DNA of 64,000 nt from the NCBI RefSeq assembly GCF_003231285.1, contig NZ_QKNS01000007.1, positions 124,001 to 188,000 on the forward strand. The letters are read 5' to 3'. The notes beneath the pieces were generated by a model that did no database searches, was not told the origin of the DNA, and saw nothing but the letters and a program-made list of their open reading frames with translations. This document shows positions 51,591 to 59,800 of the stretch, piece by piece. Both the position numbers and the translations under genes were made by a program. This stretch comes from Hymenobacter sediminis. GTDB lineage: Bacteria > Bacteroidota > Bacteroidia > Cytophagales > Hymenobacteraceae. Every line of letters starts with the position of its first letter. Within the stretch, counting starts at the first letter, position 1.

Positions 51591-51824
51591 ATGAGCATCT
51601 TTGGTTCCGACCGCCCAAGCGGTACACTAGGTGGCCTCATTTCGGGCCTGTTTGGCGGCAGAAGCGCCGTAAACTCTTCCACCGGCGCCTACAATACTCC
51701 CATTCGCTCCGGCAGAAACAACAAGCTGCTAGGTGGCGCGTTGCTGGCAGCCGGCGCTGCCTACCTCTACAATCGCAACAGGAACAAGAACAGAGCCGCC
51801 ACCACCTTCAACCCGAACCTGTAG
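51591..51824 (+). CDS. small glycine-rich hypothetical protein
   Basis: A 77-residue product from the ATG at 51591 (MSIFGSDRPSGTLGGLISGL); the frame is open from 51501. After a Gly/Ser-rich start it has a short hydrophobic stretch (LLGGALLAAGAAYLYNR) that could be a membrane helix, then an Asn/Arg-rich tail. No family is recognised. A perfect terminator directly downstream supports the gene. Confidence 0.55.
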   Translation: MSIFGSDRPSGTLGGLISGLFGGRSAVNSSTGAYNTPIRSGRNNKLLGGALLAAGAAYLYNRNRNKNRAATTFNPNL

Positions 51825-51844
51825 GTTGCTGGCCTGAACAAACG

Positions 51845-51887
51845 AAAGCCCCACCGCTGACCAGTTTTGGTTAGTGGTGGGGCTTTT
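51845..51887 (+). terminator. intrinsic terminator
   Basis: AAAGCCCCACCGCTGACC pairs with GGTTAGTGGTGGGGCTTT around AGTTTT, 20 bases after the stop of the 51591-51824 gene. Confidence 0.85.
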
Positions 51888-51968
51888 GTTTGCTAGTGGC
51901 ACACACTTAACCGACGTAAGTTTAGCATAACGTACTTCGTAGCAACCATCAAGCATTCTTCCCAAGAA

Positions 51969-52508
51969 CTACTCTACAAAGACTGGCATAGATGTAATTA
52001 ATTCAAAATGCCCGTAATCCTTGATTTCTGTTCCAGGTACATTTTCTTCTCGAATCAGCCATTCACCAACACGTTCTCCCTTGTATCGAACACCTTGCAT
52101 TCGAAGCTGATTATTGCAGGCCCACCAAGTAGATATACCATACGGTTCACCGTCTACAAATATTCCTTCAAAAGCAAATGCCCCATTTTCACAAACTTCT
52201 CTTCTTAACTCAAAATCATTTTTTTGAGCGTGATATGACTCAAAAACAAGATTTTGGTATTGATAGCGTCGTTGTAAAAAAACTCTTTTTTTGAAATATC
52301 ATTTCTCATCTCGAATTGTGCTATCTCGCCAAAAAACAGTTACAACGGAATCTGCATGTAGTCTGCACTGTAATAATATATTTCCTTTGACAGTGTTATA
52401 CCATCTTTCTTGATACCATGATACGTAAGTTTGGCAGCTACAGAGTAATGAAGTAAACACCGATCCTAAAGCAATTAGCTTATAAATATTACATTGCTTT
52501 CTTATCAT
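51969..52508 (-). pseudogene. YwqK/MORN-like lipoprotein gene with in-frame stop
   Basis: From the ATG at 52508 a lipoprotein begins (signal LIALGSVFTSLLCSC with lipobox). It runs for about 70 residues to ...DSTIRDEK and meets TGA at 52299-52301. The same frame then stays open for 109 codons to TAG at 51969-51971. The downstream part includes YGISTWWACNNQLRMQGVRY, GVRYKGERVGEWLIREEN and HFELITSMPVFVE, which resemble the MORN-type YwqK repeats of antitoxin-like proteins. The continuous frame points to one ancestral gene of about 180 residues broken by a single base change. The short first part might still be expressed. The region is clearly more AT-rich than its flanks. Confidence 0.65.
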
Positions 52509-52567
52509 ATACATGCTACACATTATTATTTTTTCACCTAACTATTCATTCGCTAAGTAGTAAAAAT

Positions 52568-54871
52568 TTAACCCTCCGACGGCTTTCCTGCCATCGTAAA
52601 TACCAGTTCTCCGCCGTTCAGAATATCCTGATGATTCAGGAAGGGGCGCGTGAGTTTCTGACCGTTTAGGCGGGCTTCTTTTACATACACGTTTTTGTCG
52701 CTCTGGTTTTTGACGGTGATGCGGAAGGTTTTGCCGTTTTCGAGGCGTAGGGTGGCGCCGTGGATGGCGGGGCTGCCCAGGGCGTACTCGGGGGAGCCGG
52801 GCGCTACGGGGTAGAAGCCCAGGGCCGAGAAGATGTACCAGGCCGACATCTGCCCGCAGTCGTCGTTGCCGCCGAGGCCATCGGGCGTGGGGCGGTACAT
52901 CTTGGGCAGAATCATGCGCACGCGGGCCTGGGTTTTCCAGGGCTGATTGGTCCAGTTGTAGAGGTAGGCGGCGTGGTGGGCGGGCTCATTACCGTGCACG
53001 TAGTTCCCAATGATACCGTCGCGGGTGATGTCCTCGGTTTCGGCGAAGAACTTATCGGGCAGGTGCATGGTGAACAGAGAGTCCAGGTGGGGCACGAAGC
53101 GGACGTTGCCGCCCATTTTGGCGATGAGCGCGCTAGGGTCCTGAGGCACGTAGAGGCTGTAGTTCCAGGCGTTGCCCTCAATAAAGCCCTGGTTGTGGGT
53201 GCTAAGCACGTCGAATTCTTTGCGGAACGAGCCATCCGAGAGGCGCGGGCGCATGAAGCCAATGCGCTGGTCATACACGTTCTGCCAGTTCTGGGCGCGT
53301 TTGCTGAACTCCTGCTCAATGTCCGGGCGGCCCAGCTTTTTGGCGGCCTGGGCAATGCACCAGTCATCGTAGGCGTATTCCAGGGTTTTCGAGACGGAGG
53401 AACCACTTTTGTCTTCGGGCACGTAGCCCAGGCGCAGGTAGTCCCCAATGCCGTCGTACCACTGCTGGCGGGCGGTGGTCACGCAGGCGTCCAGGGCCTT
53501 ATTGGCATCGAAGGGGGCATTGCCTTTGATAATAGCATCGGCAATAACGGGCACCGAGTGGTAGCCAATCATGCACCAGTTCTCGTTGGCGTAGTGGCTC
53601 CACACCGGCAGCATGTGCTCGGCGCTCTGCTGATAATGCGCCAGCATCGACTGAATCATGTCGGCGTTGCGCTTGGGCTGTACTACGTTGAACAGCGGGT
53701 GCAGGGCCCGGTAGGTATCCCAGAGCGAGAAGGTAGTGTAGTTCGTGAAGCCTTCCGCCTTATGAATATTCTGGTCGAGGCCACGGTACTGCCCGTCTAC
53801 ATCCTGGTAGGTGGTAGGGCTCAGGAAGGCGTGGTAGAGAGCCGTGTAGAAGTTGTCCTTGTCTACCCGTTTCGGGCTTTGGATGGTCACCTTGCTTAGC
53901 TCCTGCTGCCATTGCTCCTGCCCCTGGCGCTTCACTTGCTCGAAGTTCCAGCCCGGCAGCTCGGCCCGCAGGTTGCGCAACGCCCCTTCGGTACTCACCG
54001 AGGACAAGGCCATTTTCAGCTTGATCTTCTCCCCGGCTTCCGTCTTGAAATCGAAGTACATGCGCAGCTGCTCGCCAGCTTGCTCCGGGAAGTTGTGGGC
54101 CTGGTCGAAACGCCCCCAGAACCCGCGGTAGGCCTGCTTTTTGGCGTAGTTGCGGGCCCCATACTGGCGGAAGGGCTTGGAGAATTGTAGAGCAAAATAC
54201 TCGGTGCGGGTGCGGGCCCAGCCGTGGGTTTGGCGGTAGCCGGTCACCAGCGAATCATTTTCTACCCGCACGAAGGTCCAAACGTTCTTATCAGGGTAGT
54301 TGTAGATGCCGGCCGTGAGGTCGAGGATGATGTGGGCCTCATCGGCCTTCGGGAAGGTGTACTGGTGCATCCCTACCCGGTTGGTCGCCGTCAGCTCGGC
54401 CAGGATGTTGTGGTCATCGAGCTTCACGCGGTAGTACGCCGGTTCGGCTACCTCATTCTTATGCGAAAACGCGGAGCGGAAGCCACTCTGGGGCTTATCG
54501 GCAGTGCCGGGGTTGAGCTGCAGCGGCCCCGTAGTGGGCATGATGAGGAAGTCGCCGAGGTCGGAGTGGCCGGTGCCGCTGAAGTGGGTGTGCGAAAACC
54601 CGACGATGGTTTTGTCCTCGTATTGGTAGCCGGCGCAGTACTCGTACACCTTGGGGTTGTACTTGCCGTTCAGCTCGTAGCTGATGGTATCGGTATCGGG
54701 CGAGAGCTGCACCATGCCAAACGGCACCGTTGCTCCCGGAAACGTGTGCCCCATGCGCTGCGTGCCCACAATGGGGTGAGCGTACTGCACCAGGTTTTCA
54801 GCGGGCTTCGGAGTTTGGGCGAGGGTAGGAAAAGTTGTAAGAAGAAGTGCAGCGAGGAACGGAAGTTTCAT
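52568..54871 (-). CDS. exported GH92 alpha-mannosidase
   Basis: A 767-residue exported enzyme (signal MKLPFLAALLLTTFPTLAQ). GH92 members are calcium-dependent exo-alpha-mannosidases of gut and environmental Bacteroidota. Family segments are NLVQYAHPIVGTQRMGHTFP near the N-terminus, FSHTHFSGTGHSDLGDF, ANENWCMIGYHSVPVIADAI, and GLGGNDDCGQMSAWYIFSAL near the C-terminus. The linkage specificity (alpha-1,2, -1,3, -1,4 or -1,6) cannot be told. It stands alone between two AT-rich decayed genes and is not in a Sus-type operon here, so it may serve glycoprotein or cell-wall mannan use independently. Confidence 0.92.
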   Translation of the reverse strand: MKLPFLAALLLTTFPTLAQTPKPAENLVQYAHPIVGTQRMGHTFPGATVPFGMVQLSPDTDTISYELNGKYNPKVYEYCAGYQYEDKTIVGFSHTHFSGTGHSDLGDFLIMPTTGPLQLNPGTADKPQSGFRSAFSHKNEVAEPAYYRVKLDDHNILAELTATNRVGMHQYTFPKADEAHIILDLTAGIYNYPDKNVWTFVRVENDSLVTGYRQTHGWARTRTEYFALQFSKPFRQYGARNYAKKQAYRGFWGRFDQAHNFPEQAGEQLRMYFDFKTEAGEKIKLKMALSSVSTEGALRNLRAELPGWNFEQVKRQGQEQWQQELSKVTIQSPKRVDKDNFYTALYHAFLSPTTYQDVDGQYRGLDQNIHKAEGFTNYTTFSLWDTYRALHPLFNVVQPKRNADMIQSMLAHYQQSAEHMLPVWSHYANENWCMIGYHSVPVIADAIIKGNAPFDANKALDACVTTARQQWYDGIGDYLRLGYVPEDKSGSSVSKTLEYAYDDWCIAQAAKKLGRPDIEQEFSKRAQNWQNVYDQRIGFMRPRLSDGSFRKEFDVLSTHNQGFIEGNAWNYSLYVPQDPSALIAKMGGNVRFVPHLDSLFTMHLPDKFFAETEDITRDGIIGNYVHGNEPAHHAAYLYNWTNQPWKTQARVRMILPKMYRPTPDGLGGNDDCGQMSAWYIFSALGFYPVAPGSPEYALGSPAIHGATLRLENGKTFRITVKNQSDKNVYVKEARLNGQKLTRPFLNHQDILNGGELVFTMAGKPSEG

Positions 54872-54922
54872 CAGCTTCGGGAAAGGAGTTGAAGCTGGGA
54901 AGGTAGCTAGTCTTTCTAATTT

Positions 54923-55610
54923 CTATACATTCTTCACTACTCCTATGCCTTGCAAGTCCCCTATCAATTCCTTGCAGAGATATGCTGATTTAGCGTATAG
55001 ATGGAGATAATAATCCGGTCTATCTAGCCAAACACCTCTACAGATAATTGAATCTCCATTAGTCCACCACTTATTATACTTATCGCTACACTCATGTATT
55101 AGCTGATAAGCCGGGCTCACATACTCTTCAAGTAATTCATTATTGAGCAGTTCGTAATATAAGGGCATTCATTCCACGCAGCCAACTCATTACGAATGGC
55201 ATAACTTTCTACAAACTTATCAATGACGAATACAGGATATTCAAATTATTATCGTCCTCCTACGTACACACCTCACCTTTATCTGTGATATAAAAATTAA
55301 ATTGTGCTGTAGAATGTTCTCCGCATTCAAAAATATATCGACCTCCTACTTTAGACACATCTTCGTCTCTGTTAAAAACTATATCTAAACTTGAAAAAAG
55401 GTTAGCTTTAAAAGTAGCTCCCTTATTATTCTGAATAGTTAAAATTAAACCAGAATAGTTCTCCTGAAAGGACAGCAGCGCTGAAGTCGGCTTTACGCCC
55501 TGTTTAAGTAAGTACCGACTAAGCACTTCTGTGGTAATCAGCCAAGATTTATCTTGCTTCAATGTTTGAAGATATTTCCGAGCCCTTGGAGAAAGCTGAA
55601 GCGTACTCAT
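54923..55610 (-). pseudogene. decayed SUKH-like (SMI1/KNR4-type) gene
   Basis: The ATG at 55610 opens a frame (MSTLQLSPRARKYLQTLKQD ... IFECGEHSTAQFNFYITDKG) that stops at TAG, 55260-55262. Continuing past it, the same frame reads EDDNNLNILYSS. A one-base gap near 55223 then gives DKFVESYAIRNELAAWNE, and a second near 55167 gives PLYYELLNNELLEEYVSP and on to a stop at 54923. Joined, these make one protein of about 230 residues whose pattern (Y-I-T-D-K-G-E-V, then F-V-E-S-Y-A) resembles SUKH immunity proteins. One stop and two frameshifts argue for a dead gene. The family call is tentative, and the first 116 codons alone could be a truncated product. Confidence 0.6.
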
Positions 55611-55670
55611 TACCAAACCATTAATTAAAAAATCCTAGCATATCTTCTACCAGTAGGGTCAATTACTATT

Positions 55671-56180
55671 CTAATGCCCGTAACTCACTACCCGCGTTAC
55701 TTTCCACTGCCCGTCTTTTAGGCGCCACACCATCATATTCTTGAAGGTGCCGCAGTCGTCTTTGCCGTTCTCGACGTGGCAGAAGCGGTGCTGGTAGGTT
55801 TCCACGGCGCCGTAGCCGCTGATAGGGTACACTTCCAGGGTGCCGGGCACGAGTTGGCGGTTTAGGCCGGTGGTTTTGTTCTGCTCGAACAGGTTGCGGA
55901 AGCCCTGCATGGTTTGCTCGAAGTTGGCCAGGCCGCCTTTGTCGTGGTAAAACTCCAGGTCCTCGGCGAAGAAGGTTTGCAGCTGGGCGGCATCGTGGCG
56001 GTTGAAGGCCACGAACATGGCACTATCTAGGCGGGCAATGGTGCGGTACAGCTCCGGCGATATGGGCGGAGGCGGCAGGACAGCAAGAGCGGCGGGTTTG
56101 GTGGCGGTGCAGGCCGAAGTGCAGAGCCCCACTAACAACGCGGCTACTGCTGTGACATACGTTGCCGTTCGGGTTAGCAT
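55671..56180 (-). CDS. NTF2-like (SnoaL/DUF4440-type) lipoprotein
   Basis: A 169-residue protein from the ATG at 56180 (MLTRTATYVTAVAALLVGL; lipobox LCTSAC). The mature part has a cone-shaped NTF2-like fold: TIARLDSAMFVAFNRHDAAQ, TFFAEDLEFYHDKGG, NRQLVPGTLEVYPISGYGAV, and the final strands MMVWRLKDGQWKVTRVVSY. Such domains often bind small ligands or have lost enzymatic activity, and the function here is unknown. A CTACCCC word lies 3-9 bases upstream of its start. It lies downstream of the cupin gene on the same strand, 81 bases away. Confidence 0.8.
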   Translation of the reverse strand: MLTRTATYVTAVAALLVGLCTSACTATKPAALAVLPPPPISPELYRTIARLDSAMFVAFNRHDAAQLQTFFAEDLEFYHDKGGLANFEQTMQGFRNLFEQNKTTGLNRQLVPGTLEVYPISGYGAVETYQHRFCHVENGKDDCGTFKNMMVWRLKDGQWKVTRVVSYGH

Positions 56181-56261
56181 AAGGGGTAGGAAAAGCACTG
56201 TTGTTGATGAGCCGCCTAAATATAGAGGGTGCTCCGTCTTATTTCCTGCCCCCTTGCTTGC

Positions 56262-56813
56262 TCAGTCCACTTGCAGCGGTGGCCCCACGACTTTCATTTC
56301 GTGGGCGGCGAATAGCTGGGCCACTTGCTGTTGGGTGGGCTCAGCTTTAAGAGAAGCCATAGCCACAAAAAACTCCTCTAGCTTGCCGGCGGGCTGCATG
56401 GTTACCAGCATATGGCCGCGTGGGCTCACCTGGGTCCAGGCATGCGGCACATAGCGGGGTAGGAAAATAGAGTCGCCGGTTTTGAGTCGGTACTTATCTT
56501 CTCCTACCTGAAAGGCATACTCGCCTTCGAGGACATAGAAGATTTCATCCTGGCCCAGGTGCACATGCAGCGGCGTGCCCCGCCCCTGCGAGAGGCTGGT
56601 TTGCTCGAAGATGGCCAAGTCGCCGTTGGTATCCTTGCCCGACACCTTCACGTCCAGCACATTCTGGTTGACGCCTTTCAGGCGGAGGTGCCCGTGGAAA
56701 CGACCCTCACCGGCACTGGCTTTAAATCCTTTGGTGTTGCGCTCATCTGGGGTTGGCACGGCAACTAAGGGTAGGGCGGCGAGGGAAGCCTGAAGGAAGC
56801 GGCGGCGTTGCAT
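56262..56813 (-). CDS. Tat-exported cupin-domain protein
   Basis: A 183-residue protein with a twin-arginine signal (MQRRRFLQASLAALPLVAVP). Residues about 65-135 form a cupin barrel: TPLHVHLGQDEIFYVLEGEY gives H-x-H and E, and FLPRYVPHAWTQVS gives the last His, so a metal site is likely intact. The Tat signal fits a protein folded with its metal before export. Substrate and reaction are unknown. A CTACCCC word lies 10-16 bases upstream of the start. Confidence 0.82.
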   Translation of the reverse strand: MQRRRFLQASLAALPLVAVPTPDERNTKGFKASAGEGRFHGHLRLKGVNQNVLDVKVSGKDTNGDLAIFEQTSLSQGRGTPLHVHLGQDEIFYVLEGEYAFQVGEDKYRLKTGDSIFLPRYVPHAWTQVSPRGHMLVTMQPAGKLEEFFVAMASLKAEPTQQQVAQLFAAHEMKVVGPPLQVD

Positions 56814-57010
56814 AGCAGGTAAGGGGTAGGAAAACCAACGGCAAGGTCTTTCCTGAATATACTAATAAATAGATGCTTATGTACTGACGGATAGAGGTTT
56901 CGGAGAGCTCCTCTGTTGCCACCTCCAACCCATGAAATCCGTTTGAACGCAAATACCCCGAGCCATTGCTGGCTTAAATCAATAGTGCCGCCTAAGCTAA
57001 ACCCCGGAAT

Positions 57011-57859
57011 ATGATGGAAACAGCTGAATCAATGACCCCAGCCCAGCCTCGCTACGATGTAGCCCAGATTATGGGCGGCCTCTACGGCGACGGTATTATT
57101 GGCCTGAAAGGTGCGTTTAGTCGCGCGTGGGCCCAGCAGCTTCATGAGGACATTACGCGCTTGTATGCCGAGGCCCTGCAGCGCCCCGGTGGGGCCCTGG
57201 GCCGCGGCCCCAAGCGCCACTACGTAGAAATTCACCCCGAGAACATTCGGGGTTTCGTGGAGTTGGCCACGCACCCGTGGGTAGTGGCGGTGTGCGAGGC
57301 TATGCTGGGGCCAGAGTACAAAATCGTGGAAATTGGCTTTGATGTGCCCAACCCCGGCGCTATGAACCAGCCCTGGCACCGCGACTTTCCCGCCCCCGAC
57401 GACACCATCATCGGCCGCCGGCTGAATTCCCTGGCGTTCAACCTGACCACCATCGACGTAACCGAGGATATGGGGCCATTCGAGGTGGCGCCCGGCACGC
57501 AGTGGGATTTGCCCGAGGACTTTGAGCACGGTATGTTTCCGCCCAAAAGCAACAGTCCCCGCTACGAGGCCCGCGCCCAGCGCAAAATGCCTCAGATGGG
57601 CGACATTTCGGCCCGCTCGGCCCTGACCATTCACCGCGGCACGGCCAACCACTCCGACAAGCCCCGGCCCGCGCTGGTGCTCGGCGTGGACGCGCCCACC
57701 GCCAACAACGCCGAGCGCCACGACCTGCAAATCACCCGCGCCTACTATGCTACCCTCCCCGAAAGTCTGAAGCAGCACCTCACCTGCCGCCTGGTAGATA
57801 CCCTGGAGCCCATTGTGCAGGCTCATACCATTGAGGGCTTGATGATGGGCGAGGCGTAG
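57011..57859 (+). CDS. phytanoyl-CoA dioxygenase (PhyH) family protein
   Basis: A 282-residue Fe(II)/2-oxoglutarate-dependent oxygenase. The iron triad is visible as H-x-D in QPWHRDFPAPDD and a distal His in ALTIHRGTANHSDK, with a 2-oxoglutarate-binding Arg in KPRPALVLG. PhyH members hydroxylate small molecules using oxygen and 2-oxoglutarate, and the substrate here is unknown. The first ATG (57011) is followed by others (MMETAESM), so the exact start is uncertain. It lies upstream of the GH43 gene on the same strand, separated by a long inverted repeat. Confidence 0.85.
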   Translation: MMETAESMTPAQPRYDVAQIMGGLYGDGIIGLKGAFSRAWAQQLHEDITRLYAEALQRPGGALGRGPKRHYVEIHPENIRGFVELATHPWVVAVCEAMLGPEYKIVEIGFDVPNPGAMNQPWHRDFPAPDDTIIGRRLNSLAFNLTTIDVTEDMGPFEVAPGTQWDLPEDFEHGMFPPKSNSPRYEARAQRKMPQMGDISARSALTIHRGTANHSDKPRPALVLGVDAPTANNAERHDLQITRAYYATLPESLKQHLTCRLVDTLEPIVQAHTIEGLMMGEA

Positions 57860-57941
57860 GAAGCGGTTGCAAGCGCACGCATCATCCCGAATAGGCTTCG
57901 GCTGCCCCTCCGCCTGATCGGGCTTTTCCAGACTCCAGGCC

Positions 57942-58034
57942 GTCATTCCGAGCTGGTCGAGGAATTCTGCGTGCTGACGTTGTAATGGTAATCAGACATC
58001 AGCACGCAAGATTCCTCGACCAGCTCGGAATGAC
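57942..58034. repeat. long inverted repeat, TCATTCCGAGC ends
   Basis: Arms begin GTCATTCCGAGCTGGTCGAG and pair over about 38 bp with a few mismatches, around roughly 17 bases. It shares GTCATTCCGAGC and GCGTGCTGA with the repeat at 35037-35142. Confidence 0.85.
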
Positions 58035-58075
58035 CGTTCTTTCACAAAACAGAGCTGCGCCTCCTACCTTCTCTT

Positions 58076-59077
58076 ATGCACACCCCCAACGACCACATCT
58101 ACCAGGAGGCGCAGCTGGCGCCCATGACGGTAGACGAAATCAATGAACTGACCCGCCGGGCCCGCGCCCTACCCCCCAGCGGTGACCAAACCCATGTACT
58201 GGTGCCCGATGGCGAAGACCCCTGGGTTATTGCCCACGAAGACCAACTGTACTACTGCACCGTGGATCGGCGGAAGCGGGAAATACTGGTAGCCCGATTT
58301 TCCAGTCTCCCGGAAATGGCCATGGCGGAGCTAGTGTCGGTGTGGCCTGGCACGGAGGGCCCTACCCCAGATTTCGTGGAAATATGGGCCCCGGAGTTGC
58401 AGCTGATTGATGGCAATTGGTACATCTACTTCGCGCTCTATAACGCCCGCAACGGCGAAGAGCGCCTCTATACCCTGCAAGCCACCAGCCCCGACGCCCA
58501 GGGCAGCTACGAGTTCAAGGGCAAGCTGGAAATTCCGACGGACCGGTGGGCTATTGATGGCTCGGTACTGCCCATGCCCGACGGGCAGCTATACTTTATC
58601 TGGTCGGGTTGGGAGGGCTTCACCAACACTAGCCAGAACCTCTACATTGCCCGGATGAGCAACCCCTATACCATTGCTTCGGATCGGGTGTGCATTTCGC
58701 GGCCCGAACACCCGTGGGAAAAGCAGGGCTACCCCTACGTGAATGAGGGGCCGCAGGCCCTAGTGCGCAATGGCCGCATCTTCATCATCTACTCCGCCAG
58801 CGGCAGCTGGACCGACGACTACTGCCTGGGCCAGCTCACCTACCTAGGCGGCGACGCCTTGAACCCCGCCTCTTGGCGCAAGGAGCCCCAGCCAGTCTTT
58901 TCGAAAACCGATACCATTTTTGGCCCCGGCCATGCCTCGTTTGTGCAGATTAAGGGGCAGGATTACATCATTTACCACGCTGCCCGCAGCAGCCAGGCCG
59001 GGTGGGCCCGCCAGATTCGGGCCAAGCCCTTCACCTGGCACGAAGACGGCTCGCCAGATTTTGGCGAGCCGCTGTAA
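58076..59077 (+). CDS. GH43-like glycosidase, cytoplasmic
   Basis: A 333-residue five-bladed propeller enzyme without a signal peptide. The GH43 acidic residues fit: Asp in GEDPWVIAH (base), Asp in WAIDGSVLP (pKa modulator) and Glu in VNEGPQALV (acid). Other blade features are VEIWAPELQLIDGNWYIYFA and FGPGHASFVQ. GH43 enzymes act on arabinan, xylan or galactan fragments. The lack of a signal suggests imported oligosaccharides. TACCTTCT ends three bases before the ATG and may be a -7 element. A small hairpin covers the last codons. Confidence 0.85.
   Translation: MHTPNDHIYQEAQLAPMTVDEINELTRRARALPPSGDQTHVLVPDGEDPWVIAHEDQLYYCTVDRRKREILVARFSSLPEMAMAELVSVWPGTEGPTPDFVEIWAPELQLIDGNWYIYFALYNARNGEERLYTLQATSPDAQGSYEFKGKLEIPTDRWAIDGSVLPMPDGQLYFIWSGWEGFTNTSQNLYIARMSNPYTIASDRVCISRPEHPWEKQGYPYVNEGPQALVRNGRIFIIYSASGSWTDDYCLGQLTYLGGDALNPASWRKEPQPVFSKTDTIFGPGHASFVQIKGQDYIIYHAARSSQAGWARQIRAKPFTWHEDGSPDFGEPL
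59047..59071 (+). terminator. hairpin overlapping the 3' end of the GH43 gene
   Basis: CGGCTCGCC and GGCGAGCCG form a perfect 9-bp stem around seven bases, ending four bases before the stop codon. It is probably part of the coding sequence but could slow or end transcription. Confidence 0.4.
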
Positions 59078-59136
59078 TTAACAAGGCCTTTGGCTGTAGA
59101 TGACCGGCACCGTGGCCCCTACCCCTTATACCGGGC

Positions 59137-59439
59137 TCAACCACCTGAGCGCACCTGATCGGCTTTCATTTCCCGCTGGGCGGCTTTTAGCTGGTGCTTT
59201 TTGGCCTGTAGCCGCTCCTCCTCACTTTTAGCCCGGAGCTTGGCTTCCTCAGTTACGCGCTCCTGCTCCTGAATTTCGCTTCGCAGAGACTCTATCTGCT
59301 GCTGGTCGCCGGATATCATGGAGCCGGAGGTAGTACCGGCACTGGTGCTACCAGAGCCTGAGTTGAAAACAGAGCAGCCAATGATGGCCGGTAGTAGCAG
59401 CAGTAAGCCACCAGCAAGTGCATTCTTGAGTACACGCAT
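59137..59439 (-). CDS. small coiled-coil lipoprotein
   Basis: A 100-residue lipoprotein from the ATG at 59439 (MRVLKNALAGGLLLLLPAII) with lipobox Cys23 (IIGCSVF). A Gly/Ser/Thr-rich linker precedes a helical coiled coil (QIESLRSEIQEQERVTEEAK, RLQAKKHQLKAAQREMK). It resembles small Lpp-like or cell-envelope spacers in shape only; no family is claimed. It converges on the GH43 gene. Confidence 0.7.
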   Translation of the reverse strand: MRVLKNALAGGLLLLLPAIIGCSVFNSGSGSTSAGTTSGSMISGDQQQIESLRSEIQEQERVTEEAKLRAKSEEERLQAKKHQLKAAQREMKADQVRSGG

Positions 59440-59800
59440 AGTCGTAGTCTGATAAGGTACCCTCTGCTGTACCTGCCTAACCACTCATTAGTTACTGTCG
59501 AGCAATCAATTATTTATCAATAACTTACATATTATTAAGCTAATATTTATGTCATCGTAGACAGCCACATGTGTTAGCCACCCCCACGTAATTAACTGGC
59601 TGTGGCATCCAGCCCGAGATACAGCCCGAAGCTGGTAAAAGTGCTGCCACGGCCCTATCACCTTTAAAAGCGCTCCACAATTTGGCGCCTTATTGCCCGG
59701 CAGCACCCGGAATGTATTGGCGGGCTTCTAGGTTACCTTTGTAGTTGCCATGGCCCCGCCTATTTCGGGGTTGCTTCTGCTACCGGCCCATTTGTAGTAC
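59440..59800. other. AT-rich intergenic region upstream of sbcC
   Basis: About 360 bases with an AT-rich stretch near 59507-59560 and no supportable gene. It holds the sbcC promoter, with a TAnnTTTG match at 59734-59741. Confidence 0.5.
59734..59741 (+). promoter_or_regulatory. -7 promoter element for sbcC
   Basis: TACCTTTG matches the Bacteroidota -7 consensus TAnnTTTG. A TTG lies 14 bases upstream, closer than the usual -33 spacing. The ATG follows 59 bases later. Confidence 0.5.

Noticed and set aside
52008..52208. 66-codon plus-strand open frame
   Set aside because: It is antisense to the YwqK-like pseudogene, which is the convincing reading.
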